Shown: one piece after another, positions 1 through 10,915 of the stretch
How the letters are laid out: each line of letters opens with the position of its first letter
Position numbering within the stretch: position 1 is the stretch's first letter
Source: Panicum virgatum
Lineage: Eukaryota; Streptophyta; Magnoliopsida; Poales; Poaceae
Direction: 5' to 3'
Assembly (NCBI RefSeq): GCF_016808335.1
Contig: NC_053149.1
Span: 24,403,238 to 24,467,237 of the forward strand
DNA: 64,000 bases
Made by a program: the position numbers and the translations under genes
Notes under the pieces: model-generated
What the model was told of the DNA's origin: nothing
Seen by the model: only the letters and a program-made list of their open reading frames with translations
Database searches by the model: none

Positions 1-271
1 TCCTTTCCTCTTCTATTTCTTTTTCTCTTCTATTTCTATTCCTAATTCAAACAAAGTTTGAATTCAAAACAAAAATTTGGATTCAAACCACACTCAAATA
101 AAAGTATGAACCAGCATGAATGCAACAACAAAAATTAAACCTATGGTAAATTTTAATTTCTTGAGGAACAAAATTGGATTAAATGGCAGCTAAACACAAT
201 AAAACTTAGAAAATTAAATAAAGCCAATTAAATTTATTACTAAATGCTGAAATTTAAATTAGGGTGTTACA
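1..271 (-). mobile_element. Terminal part of an LTR (element U1)
   Basis: AT-rich sequence that stops abruptly at 271 with the plus-strand end GGTGTTACA. Read on the minus strand it starts TGTAACACCC, a common start for plant gypsy LTRs. The sequence from 272 (TGGGTCT) aligns by eye with the interior of the Athila-like element A2 near 39600, so 271/272 is a junction between an inserted LTR and A1. The TSD would be TGGGT (272-276). Its partner copy and the rest of U1 lie outside the window. Family and orientation are inferences. Confidence 0.5.
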
Positions 272-596
272 TGGGTCTTAATTTATCATAACCTCCACAA
301 TTGAATTAGCCGGTATTTAATTAATTTTCAGATCAAGTTAGAGAGAGCATTAGTTTAATCATGCATAAACCAAGCACAAGAAAGTAGACAAGGCGGCAAC
401 GATCATCATATTTTATCATGGCACAAACTTTCTATCATCATTACTAACCATAACATTAAAGCGTGGGTGATGCATTTATTTATCATGGTGATGAAAACAA
501 AAGAAAGCAAATTGCACACATGCTGAAAATAAATGAAAAGAAATAGAAAAATCCAAACCACACGTGCGAGCATTTTATTCATGGTCTTGTCATCGA

Positions 597-2254
597 TCAC
601 TCTTCTTGATTGCCTCTTGTGTTGTATCCTTGGTCATAATATTGTTGAAATGCTCCTCCATCAAATTGTTCCGGTGGCACCAGGCCTAGAAGTCCCATTT
701 GATATGCAATTCCCGCGGTTCCATCTTCTAGTTGGCTTGTGTGCCTCCGGATGGCGTCTATGTCTTCCATGTTTCTTCTTACATAGGCACCCATGATTCT
801 CATTCCTTGTTCCGGTTGAGGGAGGTCAAAAAATTGTGCTCCAAATGACGAGTCGGGCATCTCTCCTTGGTGTGATGGGGGTGGGTAGCCGTAGTTGCTA
901 AATGGTGGCGCCGCCACCGCAGCATGCCCCCTTGCTTGATCTTGGTTCCCTTCCCATTGACTTGTTCATCCTTGCGGGTATCCTTGTCCACTTGATGCAC
1001 CTTGAAATTCATTCCTCCAATAAGCGGAACTTGGCGGTGGAAGGTCTACTTCCAAGTCTTCTTGTTGTGCCGATGCCGATGTTCCTTCAATTAACCTTCC
1101 TCTTTTTGATTTCTTCACCTTTCTTCCAATATTTTCAACTCGCCAATCAGTCCTCCCTCTTGCGAATAATTTCAGCCTTTGATCGGGGAGGGAAATATCC
1201 ATCTCAGAAATAGTGAATCCCTTCTTTTCATCCCCTCCGATATAATGGCCTTGCCTCAAATATTCAATCCCAATATCTCTTCCCGGGACGTAATATTTTT
1301 GGATCACTCGTAACCCTGGAGTCATGGCTCGGGCTATCATTGTGAGATAACACCCCGAACCTACTTCTCCCGTACCGGATGATGCTTCACAAATCCACCT
1401 TTCAACCATGATGTAGGTGGGATCAATCACTTGCTTCTTCACCAATGCAGCATACATCCAATTTAATTCTTGGTCGGTGACCTTTGATTCTCTCATCCTC
1501 CCGAGAATTTTTTTCTCAACCAAGAGTGGAATATTTGGAGAGTCACATTACTTATATTCTTCCTTTGGCGGTTGACATCTTTTGCTATCTTTGCCCAAAA
1601 TTCATCAAGCTCTCCATCTTCAACTTGCACCATTTCATATGCATTACTTTTGAATCCGAGCAAACTTACTATTTCTCCATAGGTGATGACTTTTTCTTCA
1701 TTCTTGAGCCGAAATTTCAGACATGGAACTTCTTCGTCATCCACCACTTCCATTGTTTTCTCCAATGTCATGAACATCTCCAAAGCCACTTCTTCTTGCA
1801 TGTCTACCGTGACACCGTCGGAAAATAACTTCCAACCGATGTTCTCCAAGAGTTGTTAGATGTCATGATTAAATCCCAACTTCTCCAATGCTTCATCATC
1901 AAAATCATAGTTTGCTCGCAGCCTTCCCTTCATGAACTTGAGCTTTTCTTCTTCTTCCTTCGACAAGATAATAAACCCATATTCTGAATTCTTGGGCTTG
2001 TATGGTGGTCGTGCGGATGACCTTTTCGAACGCCGTGGAGGAGGTGGCATCCCTTCGGTGAATCTCATGGAGGAGCTTCTCAGGTCTCTCATCCCACCAA
2101 GGAGCAATATGTCGCTCCTCGGTGCGGGGTTGTCTTCCTCCATGCTCCGCGGAGACTCGGAGACCGAGTGCCTCCACGAAGAACTTGCCAATGCGTCGGA
2201 TGTTGATGAACGCGTCCTTCTCCTCCCGGTGACGAACCTCATGATGCCACTCAT
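597..2254 (-). pseudogene. Athila-type non-pol ORF (env-position ORF), broken
   Basis: Minus-strand ORF split into about four pieces by stops and frameshifts: roughly 2254-1856, 1849-1493, 1523-966 and 917-597. The pieces resemble the unclassified protein encoded outside gag-pol in Athila elements of plants. Visible traits are a basic Ser/Arg-rich start, a central region with the motifs ITYGEIVSLLGF and DQELNWMY, the sequence EYLRQGHYIGG, and a Pro/Gln-rich tail. The start chosen is the ATG at 2254 because it follows a good splice acceptor (TGTGTGCAG, ending at 2267); a matching donor (CAG/GTACG) lies at 2472-2471, suggesting a 5'UTR intron. The function of this ORF is unknown; an envelope role is only by position. 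I see no gene for a host protein here. Confidence 0.6.
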
Positions 2255-2495
2255 GGTGACTCCTTGCTGCACACACACAAAAACAAACACACCGGGGGTT
2301 TCTTGCCGGCGGGAGAACAATATATCGAAGAGTGGAGCAAACTAGGATTTGTGGCAAATTTTCGGAGATTTTTGGAGTAGATTTTGGTGGACGAATTTTT
2401 TAGGGCTCTAACTGATGTTTCTAGGTGAAGAACTTGAAGAACATAAGCAATGAACTGAGTGAGGAACGTACCTGTCAAAGGGGAGCACCAGAGCA

Positions 2496-2507
2496 CTTAT
2501 AAAGGGG
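2496..2507 (-). promoter_or_regulatory. TATA-like element upstream of the A1 ORF
   Basis: Minus-strand CCCCTTTATAAG, next to GC-rich repeats of GGCCGGCC at 2509-2550. The same GGCCGGCC setting occurs in the LTR promoters of A1 (about 32510) and A2 (about 37640 and 44770). The predicted start would fall very close to the proposed donor at 2471, so either the TATA box or the 5'UTR intron may be wrong. Confidence 0.3.
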
Positions 2508-2509
2508 CC

Positions 2510-3363
2510 AGGCCGACCGGCCTAGGGCCTTGGGGCCGGCCGGCCTAGGGCATTCCTGGCCCTCCTTCACTTTAATTTTCTCTGGTGGCTTTCTGGTGCA
2601 ATTATTTGCTTCTGTTCAGTACATCTTTCATGCTTTGCACCGTCCAAATCCTGTGAACCACTCCTTCTTTGCCTTTGATGTCCACTTGCAATATTACTTC
2701 TTCACTTTGTGTCATTCACCTTGTCCCATGCTTAATCATTCATCATATGGTGCCATCTTTGCTGAAAATCACATGTCATTCCCATGCATGGCTGCTCCCT
2801 CCTTTGGATTATTTGCTTGTGGTGGTAGGTAGAGAGCACAATTCTTTCCCGTGAACTCACTTTGATCAATGGATGTTAATAAAGCACATAAACCCTTTCC
2901 AAATCATGCTTAGATGTTTAATCCTCCTCTAACTTCGAAATTTCAGAATTGACTCAAAGCATGCAATGAGTTTAAATGAATAATCAGAGGGGAATTGAAA
3001 CATCTTTACATTTGTAAGTCGAAAAATATTTCCCGACTACATTAATTTTCGTTGCACCGGAACCGTTCACTTTCATGAATTGATAGCGAACAATCTCGAA
3101 TTCAACCGTGGGTCTTGGGTTTAGGTTCTAATTTTTTCCAAAATGAGAGAGAGATTTTTGAAAAAGAGAATAATTAAGGTTAGGAAAATTCTAGTCCTAT
3201 GGTAATGAAATTGAAAATTCTCTTTATGTTTGTGCGAACCTACACATCAGGAATTTAAATAATATAAACATAGCGCGGCCCTACTCGTGTGTTTTATCTC
3301 AACTTGGTCCGGCTGTCATGGACAGGACGGTCGCCAAAAATGGGTATGGAATTTTGGATGTGG
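2510..3363 (-). other. Non-coding interior of A1
   Basis: No ORF of note. With T1 removed, a minus-strand reading frame runs from 28622 across the junction into this segment and stops near 3298. The rest is AT-rich with no recognised motif. Confidence 0.4.
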
Positions 3364-3549
3364 CTTTCTGTCGGGTGCCACAATTAGGGACACCCTAATT
3401 GGGGCGATAAGATCGCTTTAAAACACAAAAACACCTGTTAAGGCAACTGGGCCCACGAAGGCCCACGACCTGTCTCCCATTCGGAAGAAAGGAAGGGACT
3501 CAAAGAAGCCCAATGGGCGGATTCGCATCCCCCTCGAACCCGCGGAACG

Positions 3550-3760
3550 ATCTCCGCCTCGCTCGAGGGTCCCTCTCGGGCCCGCTGGACAATCTCCGCC
3601 TCGCTCGAGGGTAGCGAACCCGCCCTCGAGCAGGTGACCGATCTCCGCCTCGCTCGAGGGTAGCGAATCCACCCTCGAGCAGGTGACCGATCTCCGCCTC
3701 GCTCAAGGGTAGCGGACCTACCCTCGAGCGGGTGACTCATCTCCGTCTCGCTCGAGGCCG
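3550..3760. repeat. Tandem repeat in U3 of the T1 LTR
   Basis: Units begin ATCTCCGCCTCGCTCGAGGG at 3550, 3592, 3641, 3690 and 3739 (spacing 42, 49, 49 and 49 bp). Each carries inverted CTCGAG/CCCTCGAG segments. The same array recurs in the 3' LTR (about 27431-27640). Its position upstream of the TATA box fits an enhancer-type repeat, but that role is inferred. Confidence 0.85.
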
Positions 3761-4324
3761 TCTCTCGGCACAAGGGACAAACGACCCCGCCGCCCAACCG
3801 CTCGCCGTACAAAGGCATTAAAAGCCAGCCGCTCCACCACGGCTCAAAGGACGGGCGGCGTCAGGCCGCCACTCCCACAGTGGATGTGACCGGGGTCCCA
3901 TCCGCTGACTCTGGTCATCACTCCGCCATCCCGGACACTGTAGTAGTGCCTTGGGACCTGCGACACGGGATAGGACAGGCTCGGCACTGCTCCCGTTACT
4001 GTTCTGCCGACGCCGACCTTCCGGACCCGCCCCCCATTGAGGAATGGGTCCGGCGACGTCACGTGTCCACCGGACCTTCTAGTGTGCACACCCGCACTCC
4101 GACCAGGGGGTCCGGGGCCGACTCGCGCCATTACTACCGCCGGGGCACTGCAGAACGACCGGCGCCATCTTCGCAGAACCAAGGACGAAATCCAAGACGA
4201 CAGCGTCGCGCGCCGCCTTCCCACAGTGTACTTCCTACAGTGTTCGACCACTGTACCCGCGATTCGGGGGAAAACGACGACTTCCGCGCCCCTACACTTG
4301 TGTACGCCTCCCCCTCCTTGTGAC

Positions 4325-4333
4325 TATAAAAGG
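4325..4333 (+). promoter_or_regulatory. TATA box of the T1 5' LTR
   Basis: TATAAAAGG, about 0.95 kb into the LTR; the identical box is at 28205-28213 in the 3' LTR. Transcription would start near 4355 and read into the element. Confidence 0.7.
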
Positions 4334-4702
4334 AGGAGGCGGACCCCCTTTAAGCCTCTCTGGGCTCTAACTAGACTCTAGTCTGCTGGGTCTCTCTAGT
4401 TTCTATCTCCCAAGAGAACTCTCAGCACTACTGAGCACTCATCTCAACCGACTCCACTCCTAGCAGAGACTTGGGAGCTTCTCTCCCTCTCTCGCCTTGC
4501 TTGTATCCCCTACTACAAGCACTCCGGGTGAAAGATAATACAGTGCCCTCGCACACCCCCTTTGCTGGACGTACGGCCCCGTGGCCGGAACCAGGATAAA
4601 ACCGTGCGTTACTGTCATTGCCTCTTGCATCATCATCTGGGACGAGGAAACACGCAGCATTTACTAGTTGGGATCCAGGCCCCCGGGTCGGGACACCGAC
4701 AG

Positions 4703-4722
4703 TTGGCGCGCCAGGTACGGGA
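4703..4722 (+). promoter_or_regulatory. T1 primer-binding site region
   Basis: TTGGCGCGCCAGGTACGGGA directly follows the LTR end, the position and TGG start expected of a tRNA primer site. I cannot assign the tRNA with certainty. Confidence 0.65.
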
Positions 4723-4767
4723 GCTCTGCGTGACATTTTCTCTCTTTTTCCCATTTGATCTCCAGGA

Positions 4768-6517
4768 ATGGCGAGCAGATCCAACCCATACCCTATGGGT
4801 GTTTCGGATCCGTTCCCAGCGGGACGCGTGATCTCGTTCGGGAGTCTCGAGTTCAGGGCAACCGGCAACGGTTACCTTATGCAGCTCCTCTCTCCCGGAC
4901 GCAACCCCATCGCTCCGACTTCGCCAGCCCGGCGCAACAGGCGCTCGGGTCAGCGTTCGCGACAAGCACGCGCGGAGCGGCGTCGTGCGGCACGCCACAG
5001 CTCCCCCATGTGGGTTGAGGCTGGCATGTCGCAACTCAGCATCACGGCCAACGGGGCCACCGTTTCGTCATCACGTGCCTCGGCGTCATCTGCGCCGACA
5101 TCGTCACCTGCTGCGGCACTAGTGCCTCCCAGGGGGGGGCTTGACTTCGGCGTCGCCCTTCCCCTTCGGGATGCGCAACGCTGCCGCCCACGCCTCGTCA
5201 ACTAGCGCTAGCTTCATCGAGCATGAGGATCTGCCGGGTCATCATCTCTGGTCGATTCGCAGCCTCATCGCGTCATCCCCTGACGAATCCTACCCCGAGA
5301 CGGCGAGCTCGATCACCGACGACATCGACTTCTTCATGAACAACTTCGTAGCCGAGGAGGCCGAGGACTACTCCGGGGTCCGCGACCCCGACGCTCTCCG
5401 CGCGTTCCAGCTGGCGACGGCATACTATCTCACCTGCTCCGAAGACTCCAGCGAGGGGGATTTCGATCCTTCCAGGGAATGCTTCATGGCGGACCTCGCG
5501 GACGAGCAAGACGACAATGCTCCATCCAACGACGAGGACGGCAGGGCGGACGTACGGGCAAAGCAACCAGTAGTCCCGCCTGCAGCCCCTTCCTCGTCAA
5601 GTTCAGCGGCGCGACAAGCTCAACTTGCGCAGCTCAACGAGCTTCAAGCCAAGCTCGACGAGCAGCGTCAACAAACCCAGGAGCTACGCGCCACACTCGA
5701 GCAGCAGCGTACCGCCCCTGGTGCACACGCCCAGGCGGCGGGACGTGTTGCCCAGGAGCGCATCCTGGCCGACGACAACGTCGACAAAACACCAGAACTG
5801 AAGACGGCGGGCGAGAAGCTCGTCGCTGCGGCTTACCTACTCCAAGCTATGCCCGAGCCATCGACACCTTCGGGCCGCAACTTGCGCCGCGTGGCACAAG
5901 AGCTCATCGAGCAAGCTGCCATGCAGTAGGCCGAGAGTTCTGCGTCTCGTATGCGCTCGAAGGCCCCGGAGCAACGTGATGGGACTGTGCGTCAGGACCG
6001 CGAGGTTTCTGTGCACACACCCCCAGCGGGGAAGGGCAAGGCAGTCGTAGCGCCCGGCGTGAGGGCACCCTCGGTGCATGAGCGCATCAGAAGAGTTCCC
6101 GAAAGGGAGCGAATCCGTGATACTCGCGGGTACACTGGCGACGGCGACGCCCGCAACGTCATCAACGACAGGAGGTACACCCCTCGACGGGACCAACGAA
6201 ACCAGCAAGCTCGCAAAGACTCGCTGGACCAAGTGAACGAGGCTCGAGACATGGCGCTCCTCCACTCTGCGCGCTACCAGCAGTCCTTGCGAAGGTATCA
6301 AGCGCAGAGGGTCCGGCGCCGGGACCTCAACGAAGGGGACTTGGTGCTAAGGCTTCGACAGGACAACAGGGGCCGCCACAAGCTCTCACCTCTATGGGAA
6401 GGACCGTACATAATCACCGAGGTGCTCAAGCCCGGCACGTACAAGCTGGCCAACGAAAAAGGCGAAGTCCTCACCAATGCTTGGAATATACAACAGCTAC
6501 GTCGTTTCTATCCTTAG
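4768..6517 (+). pseudogene. T1 gag N-part fused to integrase C-terminus, broken
   Basis: The start at ATG 4768 opens with MASRSNPYPMG. The frame is lost at a run of eight G (5132-5139) and continues in the frame of 5141-5929, with an acidic middle and a Gln/Glu-rich coiled-coil stretch (ELQAKLDEQRQQ). A TAG at 5927 interrupts it; the same frame continues to 6517. The last 90 or so residues (from about 6237) are the C-terminal end of a Ty3/gypsy integrase, recognisable by HKLSPLWEGPY and ending WNIQQLRRFYP. Capsid centre, zinc knuckle, protease, RT, RNase H and integrase core are all missing. The joint is therefore an internal deletion of about 4-5 kb relative to a full element (size inferred). 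G1 carries the matching complete region, whose end WNIEQL is cut by A1. Confidence 0.8.
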
Positions 6518-7080
6518 AATTTCAAGTTTTCTGTGCATTTGCTCGTACTCGCATCTTCAATTTCCCGAAATAATAAAGTACGCTTTACTGGCTTATTTTT
6601 GGGAACCGTCTGGGCCCTCGAAGGCTAGGATGCACGTTAACACTGAGGTACGCCCGGCTTTACCCTCGGCAAAGCCGAGCCTCCCTCGGGGGCTACTATG
6701 GGGGGAACCCCCGAACGTCCCCAAAAAGTCACCAATGTTTTTTGAAATATTTCCGTCTCGACCCTAAGTTTCTCGTATCCTTGGAAAAAATGCACGCGAG
6801 GCATAAGCAACTACGGTACGGGGCCGGCTGAGTCATGGGGCCGCCTACGCCTCCGGGATACGGCACCCCCCTCACCACCCTACGCCTACGTTGCTTATGA
6901 ATGCGAACCCCCTCGCAGACGTCGTCCAAGTCGCATACAAGAACACGGGAATAAAGTAAAGGAGCACAGGCTCGAGCACACAAGGCCTCGACGGGCCACG
7001 CACTCAAATTACGAAACAGAATCTTCTATATTCATAGAATGCGATTACAAAGCGCGACTATGATATAAACACTAATCTAC
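6518..7080 (+). other. T1 spacer with a polypurine-tract-like motif
   Basis: Non-coding stretch between the sense pseudogene and the antisense ORF. CTCGGGGGCTAC at 6685-6696 equals the true 3' polypurine tract at 27238-27249. There is no ORF with recognisable product. Confidence 0.6.
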
Positions 7081-7108
7081 TTACAATGGGCTTCGAGGCC
7101 CAACTTTC

Positions 7109-10100
7109 CTACAGGCTACCATCCCCCCCTTGCGGACCCTCAGGGGCGTCGAATTCGGCGATGGGAGGGATGTCTGCTTCGAGCTTCTCGGCGAGGACGG
7201 TGGCGAACTCCTCCGCGGCTGCATCGGCTTCGTCCATGATGACCGACGCAGCGTCCGCATCCGCATCATCGGGAATGACGTACCCCGACGACACCCTCTG
7301 GAGATCCATGAGGTAGTGTGTCGAGGCCACGACGAGAGCCCGCAGGACACCGAGATGGAAGGTGCTCTTGGCGTGTTCGGCAACCCGGCCGCCTAGCGCG
7401 CGCAGGCAGCTGATCACCGAACTGCCCGAGACAGCACCCTCCCCCTCGAGCTCTTGACACACGCTCACGATGGTCTGCTCCAGCTCAGCAAACTCCATCT
7501 GTGCCGCCGTGAGCGCGGTGTGGACCGCTTCCTTCGCCGCGGTCTCGTCCGCCACCTTTTGCCTCAGCTCTGAGCAAAGAAAACCAATGTCAGTTACGAA
7601 AGAAAACAAATCGACGAAAAATCAAAGGTACTCACCCGCCATGTTCTTCTGCGCTTCCTCCCTCTGTGTACGGGCGGCCTCTTCGAGCGAGGACAAGGAG
7701 GCTTCCTTTTCTCTAAGGGCGGCCCCCATGTTCTGGAGGGCCACCTCCTTCCCCTCGAGGGCCTCGCCCTTTTCCCGGAGGGTCCCGGTGAGCGCGACCA
7801 CGGCCACCTATTTATGGAGGTGCTCGGCCTTCTGCTGCTCGAGCGTGGTGCTGAGGCGCTGCAGCTCAGCGCTCTGCACCTCCGCCTCGCGAGCTCTCTC
7901 CTCGAGCGCCGTCCGAAGGCGCTGCAGCTCGGCAGTTTGCGCCTCGGCCTCCCGGGCCTTCTGCTCCACTGCCGCCCTCTGGACGTCTCGCTCGCCAGCA
8001 ACCCGTGCCAGCTCCTCCTCCAGCGCCTGCTGACGCGCTCCCAGATCAGCCATTTTTGTATTGGCGTCGATGTTTTTGAGCACCAGCTCGGCATTGTGTT
8101 GCCCGAGCTGGCTCATCTGGGAGTACAACCAGTTCATCTCGACGCTCTTTTGGCGCGAGATTTCCCTCAGCTGCTGCAAAGGGGGAGGGCGTGGGTGAAG
8201 ACGCGTAAAAGCTAAAACCGAATCCGAGCAATTTCCGGGGGGAAATATTTACCTGGCTGACCTGGTAATCCGCATTCTGATGGAGCTGATAAGCGCGGTC
8301 GAGGGCCTGCAAGATCTCGCGCCCGATGCCCATCTGCTTGTTCCAGGCCTCCTGCTCCTCCTGCTCCTTGCGGAGGAACTCCGAGGGGACCCCGGACGGG
8401 ACGATCACCCCGAGGTGGCTCCCCTCGGACGCCCCCGCTTCGAGCACGCCCGCGCTGGCCGACGCGAACTCGGCGATATGTGCGGCAGTGCTCGCCGCAG
8501 CAGCGGGGTCGATGTCCATCGAATCCCCGTACTCCTCGCTGCTGTCCGGCAGCTCCATCACCGCTGTCACACCCCCTTGCGCCATTGGCTGAGGCACTAC
8601 CGCAACGGTACCCTCGTCCAGGGCCTCCGCGGGCCCCGGCGCAGGGGCTCCTTCCACCGCCGGCGCTTCTTGCGCCGTATCATCCTCCGCGACGCCCCCG
8701 CCCTCGGTCCTCGAGGGCTCGAAGACGAGGGTCTCCTCCACACGGTCGGCAGGGCGCTCCTGCGCGCCCCCACCGGTCTCTCCTTCCGTGTCCAGCCGGG
8801 CGGCGCTGGCTGCGTCGCCCTGACCAGCCTCAACTTCGATGGCCGCCTGGGCAGCGCCACCGACACTGTCCTGGCCGGACTCTTCGCCGGCGTCGGCCGC
8901 CTGAGCAGCCGCCTCGGCACCACGCTGGCCGGCGTCGCTCTGACAGGCGTCACCCTCCTCCTCCCGGGCTTGCTGCACCGCCTGGGCCCCTCGGGCCATG
9001 GCCTCCCGTAGCCTAGCAGCCGCCGCCTCGAGATCCACGGCGGGCTGGGGCTGCGGCGCCGTGTGCGGAGTGCTGCGAGCCCCGGTCTTGAGAGCCTTGG
9101 CCGGGGCAAGCCGCACTGCATCCTTGGGAACGGCCCCGGGGCTGAAAATCAAGAGACGCGAGTTGAGCAGGATCGAGAAATCCACCAAATACGTAACAAA
9201 AACGAAATCCAAATTACTTACCCAGATCGAGCACTCATGCTCTGCTTCTTCGTGGCGCTCCTTCGAGCCCGGGGCATCGTGCTGTCCCTCGAAGACTGCC
9301 CCGAAGCCGCCCCCCTCGTGTCGGCCCGGTGGCTCGAGGATGCCGGCATGGACTCCTCTCCCGCCGCAGCCTCGTGGCCACGGATCAGCACCTGGGGCGC
9401 GGGTGTCTCCTCGCCGGCCGCCGGCGAGGATGACTCCTGCGCCGCACTCTCGAGAGAGGGATTCGCCGATGACCCCGCTACGGCCCTCGGCTCCTCTGGC
9501 GCCACGATCGCTCCCTCTTCTTCGTCCCACAGGTAGAACGGTGGGGGGCTAGCGCCCTCCCCGTCCCTCCTCGGAGCGTGGTCCTCGGCATCCGAGGCCT
9601 CCTCCTCATCCTCCTCCGAGGACTCGGGTGTGGCGGGCCGCGCCTTCCCCTCTGCTCGAGCGAGCTTGCACGCCTTGTCGTGCCTCGCCTTCCTCTTCCT
9701 CTTCCTCTCGGCCTTTGTCTCCGCCGCGTCCTTCCGCCTCTTCATCTTCTCTGCGTGGAGGCGATTGATCAGGCGCTGTTCTGGGACCGGGGGCCTCGAG
9801 GTGCCGCACCTCAACCCCTGTAAAACACACCGGAGATAGGGTCAGGAAAGGGGAATTACACGACGCACGACGAGTTCGAAGCCAAAACTTACCAGGGAAA
9901 TATACCCCGGCTCGGGCGCATCTTGATCCTCCAAAGATCCGCGGGATCTTGGGGAAACTCTGACACCGCGTACTTTGCCCTCTGGGCGGCGTTGGTGTGG
10001 GAGAGAAGCTTGCTCGACGTCCTCGAGCCTTCGACCTTGCTCCCGGGGGTGAGCTCGAAAATCGGCAGGGCCCTTTCCACGAGAGGGATAACCCTCTGCC

Positions 10101-10805
10101 GGTGGAAGTTCGCGATGACGGCCGCTGCCGTCAGCCCCTTCTTCGCCAGACGCACCAGCGCGTCGGTGAGGCCCTCGAGCTTGGCCTGTTGCGCTGGGGG
10201 CGACACCCCCCAGTCCCACTTCGGCGGTCGCTCCCGGAGAACTTTGTTGGTGAACTCCGGAAGTGCGCCCTTGTGGTTCCGAAGGTAGAACCACCCTCGG
10301 CTCCACCCAGCATTGTTCGTCGTCATCTTGCTCGTGATGTAGAAGTTCCTCCTGGTCGGGCGGACGTGGAGCGTCAGGCCACCGGCGCGCGCGTACCGCC
10401 TCGGCTGGTTCCGCACGTTCTCGACGAAGAGTTCGCCGCGGAACAGATGTATCCAGAGGTCCCAGTGGGCCTCGATGCCGAGGTACCCCTCGCAGATGGC
10501 GACGAAGATCGCCACCTACGAGATGGAGTTGGGGCTGAAATTGTGCAGCTCCACCTCGTAGTAGTCGCATAAGGCCCGCATGAGCCTGTTGACGGGAACG
10601 CCGAAGCCCCGCTCGTGGAGGCGCACGAAGCTCACGACATAGCCTTGCGGGGGCTTCGGCTCGGTCTCGTCCGGGTGCGGGGAAATCCACGCCGGCGCCC
10701 CCAAGTCTGGGTTCCGTGGCAGCAGCAGTTGGCGACCAGCTGCTCCAGGACCGCCACGGTGGCGGAGGACTTCCCCCACGGCAAGGGCTCCTGGATGTCC
10801 GACAT
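7109..10805 (-). pseudogene. Antisense multi-exon ORF of T1 (plant gypsy-type transposon family)
   Basis: On the strand opposite to T1 transcription I can build five exons with GT-AG borders: 10805-9893, 9817-9222, 9141-8253, 8173-7636 and 7569-7109. Exon 1 encodes the conserved region of the 'putative gypsy-type transposon' family (Pfam Transposase_28 style): GYVVSFVRLHERGFGVP, then EGYLGIEAHWDLW, then GWFYLRN. Later exons are acidic and Lys/Arg-rich, followed by Ala/Glu/Gln-rich coiled coil (for example ELQRLRTALEERA). Damage: a frameshift near 10735, a TAG at about 10516 just before VAIFVAICEGY, and a TAG near 7808. Such antisense ORFs are known in Grande- and RIRE2-type elements; their function is not established. 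Confidence 0.72.
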
Positions 10806-10870
10806 GTCTTCGATTCGAAGGGGAATGTGGGAACGAAAGCTCTGGATGGCTAAGGTGCTTCTTTCTCCCT

Positions 10871-10874
<4 letters not shown>

Positions 10875-10912
<38 letters not shown>
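10875..10912. repeat. (CT)n microsatellite
   Basis: About 19 CT units upstream (antisense sense) of the start of the antisense ORF; low-complexity tract inside T1. Confidence 0.9.

Positions 10913-10915
<3 letters not shown>

Larger units (their letters stand above)
272..3368 (-). mobile_element. Left visible part of Athila-like element A1 (interrupted by T1)
   Basis: Continuation of A1 on the far side of the T1 insertion. Removing T1 and one CTTTC duplication joins 28588 to 3363 in a sensible minus-strand frame. The stretch 272-600 resembles the A2 interior at 39600-39830 (shared AGCCGGTATTTAAT block), in the order expected for one family. It contains the decayed ORF at 597-2254 and about 850 bp without coding signal (2510-3363). 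No 3' LTR of A1 is visible, so it must lie left of the window beyond U1. Confidence 0.6.
3369..4701 (+). repeat. T1 5' LTR
   Basis: 1333 bp, TG...CA, near-identical to 27250-28582 with scattered substitutions. It contains a U3 tandem repeat, a TATA box at 4325, and an R/U5 part up to CACCGACA at 4701. Confidence 0.93.

Noticed and set aside
7470..9552. Long plus-strand frames (for example 8280-9011 and 8998-9552)
   Set aside because: They are mirror frames of the GC-rich antisense ORF of T1; the minus-strand reading has the family motifs and splice sites, the plus-strand frames have none.
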